Shown one piece after another: positions 1-5,193 of a stretch of 13,021 nucleotides of DNA. This DNA comes from Nitrososphaera sp. (GTDB taxonomy: Archaea; Thermoproteota; Nitrososphaeria; Nitrososphaerales; Nitrososphaeraceae): the NCBI GenBank assembly GCA_023252395.1, contig JAJPDY010000014.1:1-13021 (forward strand). The letters are read 5' to 3'. Under the pieces are notes generated by a model, which worked only from the letters and a program-made list of their open reading frames with translations, did not search any database and was not told the DNA's origin. A program made the translations under genes and the position numbers. Within the stretch, counting starts at the first letter, position 1. Each line of letters begins with the position of its first letter.

Positions 1-48
1 AGCGCCGGGAGAGGGACTCGAACCCTCGAGTCCCGAAGGACATCAGCT

Positions 49-74
49 AGCGCGTCATACCCTGCACCTATGAT
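49..74 (-). other. Canonical tRNA intron (position 37/38)
   Basis: This 26-nt intron lies between G37 and A38 of tRNA-Ser(CGA). It folds as a bulge-helix-bulge: the anticodon stem TCAGC/GCTGA, a central 4-bp helix CTCG/CGCG with one mismatch, 3-nt bulges AG|A and CT|A, and an inner intron helix TCATA/TATGA. It is the usual substrate of the archaeal splicing endonuclease. Confidence 0.88.
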
Positions 75-90
75 CTCGAGGCTGACCCCT

Positions 91-111
91 TTTAGGGTCT
101 ACCGTGTGACT
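91..111 (-). other. Noncanonical D-loop tRNA intron
   Basis: About 21 extra nucleotides break the D loop of tRNA-Ser(CGA). A relaxed bulge-helix-bulge can be drawn: central helix TAGG/CCTA, inner helix GTC/GAC, bulges TA|A and AA|A. Removal leaves a standard 11-nt D loop with the conserved GG. Because of the A runs, the boundaries could shift by 1-2 nt. Confidence 0.7.
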
Positions 112-155
112 TACCTAGCTTGGGTACCCCGGCGCTCTTCCTGAACCGGCATTGC

Positions 156-163
156 AATTTATG
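156..163 (-). promoter_or_regulatory. TATA-like box of tRNA-Ser
   Basis: On the minus strand the motif CATAAATTG is centred about 26 nt before the tRNA 5' end at 133, the standard archaeal TBP-box distance. Confidence 0.6.
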
Positions 164-181
164 CCTTTATCAATTAAAAAA

Positions 182-190
182 TTATATAAT
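182..190 (+). promoter_or_regulatory. TATA box of the 193/211 gene
   Basis: TTATATAAT is the best TATA match in this region. Its centre (about 186) puts the transcription start near 211-213, downstream of the ATG at 193 and right at an in-frame GTG at 211. It therefore argues for a leaderless GTG start. Confidence 0.6.
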
Positions 191-192
191 TC

Positions 193-642
193 ATGTTTTA
201 CACTACCAATGTGCTGGCAACATCAATTAGGCTACCCACCACTGAAGAGATACGGAAATTGTCAATGTCGGACATTGCAATCGCTGCAGGTCTTGCAGAC
301 GAGCTTCGCGATAGGTTCCGCGAATACATCCACATCGACCCGTACTGCCTGCCCGATCCATTTGGCGAAAAGGACGACTACAACTACTCTGCCATACTTG
401 ACAAAGAGAACCCGAACAGGGTGGTAGCGATGCTTGCCAACAAGAAAGATTCGCTCCCGCAGCTGCCGTGGTCGGCGATACTTGGCGAGCGCCTTGTAAA
501 GATGTCGCTGCCAAAGGAAGATGCGTATGCTATAAAGCACGAGCTGATGCCTAAAGAAACCAACAATTTCTATCCGTACAGGCGAAACGGCATGAGGGCT
601 GGTTACGTGATGTTTGCGTTTCAGATCTGCGGCCAGCGCTAG
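193..642 (+). CDS. Hypothetical protein, about 143-149 aa
   Basis: I do not recognise this protein. It is soluble, with no signal peptide or membrane segment. The first third is helical and acidic (about residues 18-45), and the C-terminal half is basic, with aromatic residues around NNFYPYRRNGMRAGYVMFAF. The reading frame is open throughout and has a GC-rich third position like its neighbours, so it is probably real. The ATG at 193 gives 149 aa, but the only good TATA box (182-190) would start transcription near 211, where an in-frame GTG (residue 7) would give a leaderless 143-aa protein. It is transcribed away from the tRNA, and its stop lies four bases past the stop of the convergent PqqD-like gene, so the two ends overlap slightly. 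No function is proposed. Confidence 0.72.
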   Translation: MFYTTNVLATSIRLPTTEEIRKLSMSDIAIAAGLADELRDRFREYIHIDPYCLPDPFGEKDDYNYSAILDKENPNRVVAMLANKKDSLPQLPWSAILGERLVKMSLPKEDAYAIKHELMPKETNNFYPYRRNGMRAGYVMFAFQICGQR

Positions 643-923
643 TCCCGCAGCTCGACTACCGATATCTTGTGGAACTGCCTGACCATCTGCTCTAGCGATT
701 TTCGCACGTCTTCTTCGTCGCCGCTAGAAATGCGGAGCACTTCAAGCAACAGGTCGTCAAAGGTGATCCCGTTGCACATGTTCCAGAGCGAGACTGCGGT
801 GTCGTTTACTCGGTAAGCCTCGCCTCTGTCGTTTATCAAAAGTGGCGTCCCGTCCAGGTCGTTTGCGACCTCGCCTCTCCGTAAAATTACTTTTTTTGTG
901 TCGCTTTCCCTTTTCAACAACAT
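639..923 (-). CDS. PqqD-family protein (stand-alone RRE)
   Basis: This 94-aa protein matches the PqqD fold, a small winged-helix peptide-binding domain also called the RiPP recognition element. The visible pattern is the N-terminal strands (VILRRGEVANDLDGTPLLINDRGEAYRVN), then DTAVSLWNMCNGITFDDLLLEVL, which corresponds to the family's 'N..a..iw.l.dG.Ts.eei' helices, and a last helix (EEDVRKSLEQMVRQFHK). Known members present a precursor peptide to a radical-SAM or other modifying enzyme; no such enzyme or obvious precursor lies in this window. The gene is divergent from the JAMM protease gene across 135 bp. A small inverted repeat, AGGTA-A-TACCT (953-963), overlaps its likely TATA region. The family call is from pattern recognition and fairly sure; the partner and substrate are unknown. 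Confidence 0.78.
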   Translation of the reverse strand: MLLKRESDTKKVILRRGEVANDLDGTPLLINDRGEAYRVNDTAVSLWNMCNGITFDDLLLEVLRISSGDEEDVRKSLEQMVRQFHKISVVELRD

Positions 924-952
924 TCCGTCGTCATCATCGAGCTGGGACTACT

Positions 953-963
953 AGGTAATACCT
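953..963. repeat. Inverted repeat AGGTA-A-TACCT
   Basis: A 5-bp perfect inverted repeat with a 1-nt centre, about 30-40 bp upstream of the PqqD-like start and overlapping a TATA-like stretch (GGTATTACC on the minus strand). It could be an operator or simply a palindromic TATA region. Confidence 0.35.
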
Positions 964-1027
964 GGTTATTATCCATATCTGTCAATTGTTATAGCTGCTG
1001 ACGAAATCAGTCGCGTGTTCACCAATC

Positions 1028-1038
1028 TTAAAATAAAA
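1028..1038 (+). promoter_or_regulatory. TATA box of the JAMM protease gene
   Basis: TTAAAATAAAA is centred 26 nt upstream of the GTG at 1059, predicting a leaderless transcript that begins at the start codon. Confidence 0.65.
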
Positions 1039-1058
1039 GATTATTCTGAAATTTTCTA

Positions 1059-1472
1059 GTGATCTTTGAAACAAAGCCGAAGCCACGCAAGAAGGTAGTC
1101 ATGACAAGGCAGGCTGCAGACGGCATCATCACGTATTCCCGGGCGCGGCACCCAAACGAAGCTATCTTGGTCTTGCAGGGCAAGCAGAACAAGGAGCAGA
1201 TAATAATCAACGGGCTTGTCATCCCGCCCTTTGCTTCAAGCGGCCCATTCTACTCCGGCTTTCCAATACACGACTTGCCCTTTGACGGCTCGTACGTCGG
1301 TTCTGCTCATTCCCACCCCGGAGGCTCAAACAGGCCGTCGCTTGAAGACCTAAACAGAGGGTTTTACGGCTATGTGTCAGTCATAATCAGCCACCCTTAT
1401 GAAGACGAGACGATAGCAGCCTACGACAGAGACGGCAAAAACTATGAAATCACGATAGTCGATTCTGCGTGA
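1059..1472 (+). CDS. JAMM/JAB (MPN+) metalloprotease
   Basis: This is a 137-aa single-domain protein of the JAB1/MPN/Mov34 family, zinc isopeptidases that cut ubiquitin-like conjugates or sulfur-carrier tails. The full JAMM signature is present: Glu34 (HPNEAILVL), then H84-S-H86-P with S94 and D97, spaced H-x-H-P-x6-S-x2-D. It is therefore predicted to be catalytically active. The length equals a bare MPN domain, as in archaeal JAMM1 enzymes that remove SAMP-type modifiers. The GTG start is supported by a TATA box 26 nt upstream. The stop codon directly abuts the end of the convergent zinc-ribbon gene, and the PqqD-like gene is divergent upstream. No ubiquitin-like protein or E1 enzyme is visible in the window, so the substrate is unknown. 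Confidence 0.88.
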   Translation: MIFETKPKPRKKVVMTRQAADGIITYSRARHPNEAILVLQGKQNKEQIIINGLVIPPFASSGPFYSGFPIHDLPFDGSYVGSAHSHPGGSNRPSLEDLNRGFYGYVSVIISHPYEDETIAAYDRDGKNYEITIVDSA

Positions 1473-1685
1473 TCATTTCCTTCTGCCAAAGTCCAGCTCG
1501 ACTCCCCTCTTGCTGTCGTAGCTGAAAACAAACGATTCGTCAGGCATTATGGGAAAGCTTGAGAGCATCGCGGCTGAACACATCGGGCACTTGTCAACGA
1601 CTCGAGCCTTGTCGAGGTACGTCGCACACCAGTAGCAAGTCTCGCACAGCATAAAGATCGAGGGCGCAAGCACTGGCTTTGGCAA
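1473..1685 (-). CDS. Small cysteine-rich zinc-ribbon protein
   Basis: A 66-70-aa protein with cysteines arranged as CETCYWC...DKCPMC (about residues 14-36), which fits a single zinc ribbon. The C-terminal half has no recognisable domain. The longest frame starts at a TTG (1685), but the TATA-like stretch TTATGTTATAA (1693-1703, minus strand) predicts transcription starting near 1671-1673, matching an in-frame GTG (codon 5) as a leaderless start. It converges on the JAMM protease gene with no intervening base. The family is not recognised beyond the zinc ribbon; a role in protein or nucleic-acid binding is only a guess. Confidence 0.65.
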   Translation of the reverse strand: MPKPVLAPSIFMLCETCYWCATYLDKARVVDKCPMCSAAMLSSFPIMPDESFVFSYDSKRGVELDFGRRK

Positions 1686-1692
1686 CGGGTAG

Positions 1693-1703
1693 TTATAACA
1701 TAA
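1693..1703 (-). promoter_or_regulatory. TATA box of the zinc-ribbon gene
   Basis: TTATGTTATAA on the minus strand, containing the palindrome GTTATAAC. The distance favours a start at the GTG of codon 5 (1671-1673) over the upstream TTG. Confidence 0.5.
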
Positions 1704-1775
1704 GGGGTGGTTATTTACATTTCATATCCAACATTTTTGACATATTTCTGATTTTATGCAGCGATGCTGGAAAAC

Positions 1776-1784
1776 TTAATAAAA
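1776..1784 (+). promoter_or_regulatory. TATA box of the Gly-rich membrane protein gene
   Basis: TTAATAAAA is centred about 26 nt upstream of 1806. This supports initiation at or close to the TTG at 1804; the ATG at 1822 would have a leader of about 16 nt. Confidence 0.5.
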
Positions 1785-1803
1785 GAACAAGCCCAACTGT
1801 TCA

Positions 1804-2112
1804 TTGATAGCGTTGAATTGGATGGCGCAGCAGATGGCATGGATAATTGTGTCACTTGCCATAAGCCTGGTTTTGACTATGTGGTTAGGATTGTGGGGAA
1901 TAATCCCGTCTATTGCAATTTTCATTGGAATTTCCTATTACATGCGCAAGCGCGCGATGGCTCGCATGGGAATGGGTGGCGGCGGAGGAGGATTTGGCGG
2001 CATGCTCGGCGGAGGCGGAGGGATAAACTACATCTGCATCGCCTGCGGCCATCGGTTCAAGGGAGGCGCCTGCCCCCGTTGCGGAAGCAAGATGCGCAGG
2101 GCAGACTTTTAG
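1804..2112 (+). CDS. Membrane protein: 2 TM, polyglycine linker, zinc ribbon
   Basis: A 96-102-aa protein with three parts. Residues about 11-46 are hydrophobic and probably form two closely spaced membrane helices (WIIVSLAISLVLTMWLGLWG and IIPSIAIFIGISYY). A basic stretch RKRAMAR follows, which by the positive-inside rule points to a cytosolic C-terminus. Residues about 55-73 are almost pure glycine. The C-terminus is a zinc ribbon, CIACGHRFKGGACPRCG. The start is TTG 1804 (leaderless by TATA spacing) or ATG 1822. The next gene begins 4 nt after its stop, so the two are almost surely co-transcribed. Small zinc-ribbon membrane proteins are common in archaea, but this one's task is unknown. 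Confidence 0.75.
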   Translation: MIALNWMAQQMAWIIVSLAISLVLTMWLGLWGIIPSIAIFIGISYYMRKRAMARMGMGGGGGGFGGMLGGGGGINYICIACGHRFKGGACPRCGSKMRRADF

Positions 2113-2116
2113 CAAC

Positions 2117-2434
2117 ATGACACTTGAAGAGCTACGCCAAAAGGCATTTTTCCAGAACACGATAGACGTCTGGATAATGTACTGCGAAGAGCGCGGCTGG
2201 GACTGGTACAGCATCGACGCGTACAGGCGCTTTATCAGCCACCTCAATTCAAAGGGAATCAAGATGCAGAAATTCCCTCTGTGCATCAAAGAGTCAGGCG
2301 GGATGTTCGAGCGGGGCAAGGACAAGACGCAGTTCCTCGACCAGCTATCCAAGATCCCGACGGACGACGCGGCGGCGTTTACCCTCAAGCTGAGCGGCGA
2401 CACGATTTCAGCGATACGCTCCTTTGTCAACTAG
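2117..2434 (+). CDS. Hypothetical protein, 105 aa
   Basis: A soluble, mostly helical protein rich in Trp, Tyr and Lys in its first half (IDVWIMYCEERGWDWYSIDAYRRF), ending in a Ser/Thr-rich segment. I recognise no domain or catalytic motif. It starts with ATG 4 nt after the stop of the Gly-rich membrane protein gene, and no promoter separates them, so a two-gene operon is likely and the products may act together. No good Shine-Dalgarno sequence precedes it. Confidence 0.68.
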   Translation: MTLEELRQKAFFQNTIDVWIMYCEERGWDWYSIDAYRRFISHLNSKGIKMQKFPLCIKESGGMFERGKDKTQFLDQLSKIPTDDAAAFTLKLSGDTISAIRSFVN

Positions 2435-2480
2435 AGTCTAGAAAATTTCAGCTTGTAGGCACCACAATTTAGCAGGAACA

Positions 2481-2488
2481 TCTAAAGC
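2481..2488 (+). promoter_or_regulatory. Weak TATA-like box of the AAA+ gene
   Basis: TCTAAAGC is centred about 27 nt before the GTG at 2512. It is a weak match, but at the same distance as, and similar to, the hisS box TCTAAATG. Confidence 0.4.
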
Positions 2489-2511
2489 CGGATTATGCGA
2501 GTCACAACGCA

Positions 2512-3255
2512 GTGCCTGAAGACGAGCTGCCGGTGGGAGTGGAGCAAGAGGATGCATCTCCTGAAGAAATGGCGACAGTAGCCACGATAGAGCCGGTAGC
2601 AGACAAGCCAAAACCAGAGCAGCTCTTTGACAGCATCGTAGGCTATGACGACGTGAAAAAGTTGTTTGCAATGTCGCTATCCTCAGACAAGCCTGTCCAC
2701 ATACTGCTTGTCGGCCCGCCAGCGTCTGCCAAGACGCTTTTCATGCTGGAATGCATGAAGCTAGAGCGCTCTTATTTCACGCTTGGGAGTCACAGCACAA
2801 AGTCTGGCATGATAGACTATTTGTTTGAGAAGCGCCCACGCTACCTGATAGTGGACGAGATAGAGCACATGCCAATGAAGGACCAGACCGCGCTCTTGAG
2901 CCTCATGGAAACCGGAATCGTCGCCGAGACAAAGTTCCAGAAGACTAGAAACACGCAGCTAAAGACCTGGGTTTTTGCCACGAGCAACGGCACTGACAGG
3001 ATGCTAACTCCATTGCTGTCAAGGTTTGTAGTCCTGCATTTCAAGCAGTATTCCTTTGGGTCATTCCAGCAGGTGTGCACCCACATACTTGGGCGCGAAG
3101 GAGTCCCGCCAGAAGTTGCCGGAGCGATAGCAGACGCGGTGTGGACAAAGCTCAAGTCAAAGGACATCCGCGACTGCATAAAGATCGGGCGCCTTGCAAA
3201 AACAAAAGAAGACGTCGAGTGGATTGCCCAGACAATAAAGAATTACAAGCAGTAA
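2512..3255 (+). CDS. AAA+ ATPase, RuvB/MoxR-like
   Basis: A 247-aa ATP-driven molecular machine. Residues 1-35 form an acidic, proline-containing leader. The AAA+ core follows: Walker A G68-PPASA-K74-T75, Walker B YLIVD115E116, sensor-1 N159 in ATSN, arginine finger R171 in LLSRF, and a C-terminal lid with KDIRDCIKIGRLAK carrying a sensor-2 arginine. The Walker A has Ala73 where most AAA+ proteins have Gly before the Lys, as MCM helicases do. The protein resembles the core of RuvB without the DNA-binding winged helix, and also MoxR chaperone ATPases. Start GTG 2512 has a weak TATA box at leaderless distance. The fen gene follows 91 bp downstream on the same strand with its own promoter, so a DNA-repair role is suggestive only. 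Confidence 0.8.
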   Translation: MPEDELPVGVEQEDASPEEMATVATIEPVADKPKPEQLFDSIVGYDDVKKLFAMSLSSDKPVHILLVGPPASAKTLFMLECMKLERSYFTLGSHSTKSGMIDYLFEKRPRYLIVDEIEHMPMKDQTALLSLMETGIVAETKFQKTRNTQLKTWVFATSNGTDRMLTPLLSRFVVLHFKQYSFGSFQQVCTHILGREGVPPEVAGAIADAVWTKLKSKDIRDCIKIGRLAKTKEDVEWIAQTIKNYKQ

Positions 3256-3302
3256 GTTTTTGCCAGTGTATAGAGCCTCTATTTTTGCCCATCAATATGA
3301 AA

Positions 3303-3312
3303 AGTTAAAAGT
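3303..3312 (+). promoter_or_regulatory. TATA box of fen
   Basis: AGTTAAAAGT predicts a transcription start near 3334, giving a leader of about 13 nt with a short purine tract (AGGAA) just before the ATG. Confidence 0.5.
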
Positions 3313-3346
3313 TTTTGTGGTGCCATCATCTGTGGGATAGCAGGAA

Positions 3347-4372
3347 ATGGGCCTAGACCTCAAGCCGCTGGTGACGCCTGAGCCGATGAAGCTCCAAGAG
3401 CTGTCAGGCAAGGTAGTCGCAATCGACGCCTACAATACAATTTATCAGTTCCTCAGCATCATAAGGGGGCCAACTGGCGAGCCGCTTACAAACAGCAAGG
3501 GCGATGTCACGAGCCACCTGAGCGGCCTGTTCTACAGAAACGCAAACCTGCTGATGGAAAACATCAAGCCAGTCTATGTTTTTGACGGCAAGGCAAGCGA
3601 GCTAAAGAAGGCAGAGATTGAGCGCAGGAGCAAGCTAAAGAAGGAAGCCACTGAAAAGCACCAGCTGGCGATTGAAGAAGGAAGAATTGAAGACGCTATG
3701 AAATATGGCAAGCGCACTTCGGTCCTGACAGACAAGATGGTCGAAGAGTCAAAAAAGATGCTGTTGCACCTTGGCATCCCCTACATTCAGGCGCCATCTG
3801 ACGGAGAAGCGGCTGCGGCGTACCTTACAAAGCGCGACCTTGCCTTTGCTGCCGCCAGCCAGGATTACGATTCCATCTTGTTTGGCGCGAAAAAGCTGGT
3901 GCGCAACTTGGCAATCAGCGGCAAGCGCAAGGTGCCAAACCGCAACGTGTACGTCGACGTAGAGCCTGAAACGCTAGAGCACGCAAAGGTGCTTCAGGAA
4001 ATCGGCCTGACTCACGAGCAGCTGGTGGACGTCGGGATACTGATTGGCACCGACTTTAACCCGGGTGGGTTTCCCGGAATTGGCCCCAAGACCGCGCTCA
4101 AGCTGGTAAAAGAGAGCGGCAAGCTGGAAAACATTGAAAAAATAAGGCACCTGCTGCCAGACGTGCCTTATCAGGAAATAAGGAACATCTTTCTCAACCC
4201 CGAGGTCCCAAAGGTCGACAAAATCGAAATTGGTGAAGTCGACCGCGAAAAGGTGCTTGATTTTCTGTGCGTTGAGAAGAGCTTTTCAGCGGACAGGGTG
4301 AGCGGCACGCTTGACAAGTTGCAAAAGTCGGTGGCAAACCGCAGCCAGTCGCTTGAGCAGTGGTTTGGATGA
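3347..4372 (+). CDS. fen: Flap endonuclease 1 (FEN1)
   Basis: A 341-aa structure-specific nuclease that removes 5' flaps during Okazaki-fragment maturation and base-excision repair. The XPG N-domain begins MGLDLKPLV and holds metal ligands D27 (VVAIDAYN) and D80 (VYVFDGK). The XPG I-domain has APSDGEAAAAYL (D152, E154) and SQDYDS (D173, D175), and a further acidic site lies in GILIGTDFN. The helix-hairpin-helix GIGPKTALKLV follows. The C-terminus SQSLEQWFG is a PCNA-interacting (PIP-box-like) motif with Ser in place of the usual first Gln. Length and domain order are standard for archaeal FEN1. It has its own promoter, and a T-rich stretch follows the stop. Identification is secure. Confidence 0.97.
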   Translation: MGLDLKPLVTPEPMKLQELSGKVVAIDAYNTIYQFLSIIRGPTGEPLTNSKGDVTSHLSGLFYRNANLLMENIKPVYVFDGKASELKKAEIERRSKLKKEATEKHQLAIEEGRIEDAMKYGKRTSVLTDKMVEESKKMLLHLGIPYIQAPSDGEAAAAYLTKRDLAFAAASQDYDSILFGAKKLVRNLAISGKRKVPNRNVYVDVEPETLEHAKVLQEIGLTHEQLVDVGILIGTDFNPGGFPGIGPKTALKLVKESGKLENIEKIRHLLPDVPYQEIRNIFLNPEVPKVDKIEIGEVDREKVLDFLCVEKSFSADRVSGTLDKLQKSVANRSQSLEQWFG

Positions 4373-4404
4373 TTTTTCTGCATTGAAATTTCATTTTTCG
4401 ATGC

Positions 4405-4413
4405 TTTTATATA
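4405..4413 (+). promoter_or_regulatory. TATA box of the aquaporin gene
   Basis: TTTTATATA is a strong TATA box. Its centre predicts transcription from about 4436, 3 nt before the TTG start. Confidence 0.65.
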
Positions 4414-4438
4414 GAAATCGAAAGGCTAATGGCATGTA

Positions 4439-5167
4439 TTGGTAAACCCGAGAGCTTGGCTTGCGGAAGGAATAGCCACTTTTGCACTTGTATTCTTTGG
4501 CCCGCTGTCAGTCACGATGGCTGCAGTGTTGTTTGGAACTGCCTTGACACTTGACGGAATAATCATGATCTCGCTAGCTCATGGCGCTGCCATCGGCATC
4601 ATGATCTACGCGTTTGGACACATCTCTGGGGCGCACATCAACCCGGCAGTCACTATATCAATGATGGTCACAAAGAACATCAACGTCAAAGACGGCGCGG
4701 GATACATTGGCTCGCAGATAGTGGGAGCGATTGTTGCTGCAGCTGCGCACATGGCAATCCTGCCGATAGCAGGTGCCAAGGTGAACTTTGGTACGCAGGG
4801 CGGGCCAAGTGAATTTCTTAACTACAGCGCGGCTTCGGGCGTAGCAGTAGAAGCGATACTTACGTTCTTCCTTGTGACAACAATATTCATGGCTGCCGTC
4901 CACAAAAAGGCCGCTGCCGGCATGGCGGGTATCGCCATCGGTGGCATGATATTTCTGCTCCACTTGGTAGGAGTGCCGCTCACAGGTGCCAGCATGAACC
5001 CTGCAAGAACCTTCGGCCCGGCTTTAATTTCCGGCCACTGGGAATTCCACTGGATTTACTGGGTCGGCCCAATAGTCGGCGCAGTGATTGCAGGTCTGAT
5101 AATGCAGTACCTGTACGTCAAGAAAGACGCAAAAGAAGCCAAGAAAGATGAAAAAGCGACGGCCTAG
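4439..5167 (+). CDS. Aquaporin (MIP family channel)
   Basis: A 242-aa six-helix membrane channel. Both NPA boxes are intact: GHISGAHIN68PAVT and GASMN187PART. Thr after the second NPAR, where glycerol channels have Asp, points to the water-channel branch. Aligning on the NPA boxes, the aromatic/arginine filter positions are His48, His175, Ala184 and Arg190. The C-terminus is a charged cytosolic tail (KKDAKEAKKDEKATA). The TTG start is the only one that keeps the first helix (WLAEGIATFALVFFG), and the TATA box predicts an almost leaderless transcript. A three-codon frame (ATG at 4434, stop at 4443-4445) overlaps this TTG in another frame. The gene is monocistronic and ends in a terminator-like palindrome. 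Water transport is likely; ammonia or another small solute is possible. Confidence 0.93.
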   Translation: MVNPRAWLAEGIATFALVFFGPLSVTMAAVLFGTALTLDGIIMISLAHGAAIGIMIYAFGHISGAHINPAVTISMMVTKNINVKDGAGYIGSQIVGAIVAAAAHMAILPIAGAKVNFGTQGGPSEFLNYSAASGVAVEAILTFFLVTTIFMAAVHKKAAAGMAGIAIGGMIFLLHLVGVPLTGASMNPARTFGPALISGHWEFHWIYWVGPIVGAVIAGLIMQYLYVKKDAKEAKKDEKATA

Positions 5168-5183
5168 GCCGCGCTCTTTTTTT
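5160..5183 (+). terminator. Palindrome plus T-run after the aquaporin gene
   Basis: The perfect palindrome CGGCCTAGGCCG (5160-5171) contains the aquaporin stop codon and is followed by CGCTC and seven Ts. This resembles an intrinsic terminator; in archaea the T-run alone may suffice. It lies between convergent genes. Confidence 0.5.
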
Positions 5184-5193
5184 ATTTAAAAAA

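Larger units (their letters stand above)
3..133 (-). tRNA. tRNA-Ser (anticodon CGA), two introns
   Basis: The gene reads on the minus strand. A 7-bp acceptor stem pairs 127-133 with 4-10 (one G-U pair), and discriminator G is at position 3, the base expected for serine tRNA. The T arm is GAGGG-TTCGAGT-CCCTC. A long variable arm (GTCC-TTCG-GGAC) marks a class II tRNA. The anticodon loop reads CTCGAG/A with anticodon CGA at 76-78, and the stem TCAGC/GCTGA closes only after a 26-nt intron is removed. The D arm (CCC...GGG) closes only after a further insert of about 21 nt is removed, leaving a D loop of AAGCTAGGTAA. The mature RNA would be about 84 nt. CCA is not encoded. A TATA-like box about 26 nt upstream of position 133 predicts transcription starting at the mature 5' end. 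Identity is firm; the exact D-loop intron ends are less so. Confidence 0.93.

Noticed and set aside
3..133. Split or permuted tRNA
   Set aside because: GCTAG near the 5' end can pair with CTAGC near the 3' end and first suggested a rearranged gene. Two ordinary in-line introns explain all stems better.
1764..2120. 118-aa open frame beginning with ATG at 1764
   Set aside because: It overlaps the Gly-rich membrane protein gene in another frame; its second half is an Arg/His-rich shadow of the glycine codons, and it has no promoter at the right distance.
1885..2430. 181-aa minus-strand open frame
   Set aside because: It runs antisense to two well-supported genes, has Ser/Ala-rich low-complexity composition, and no promoter.
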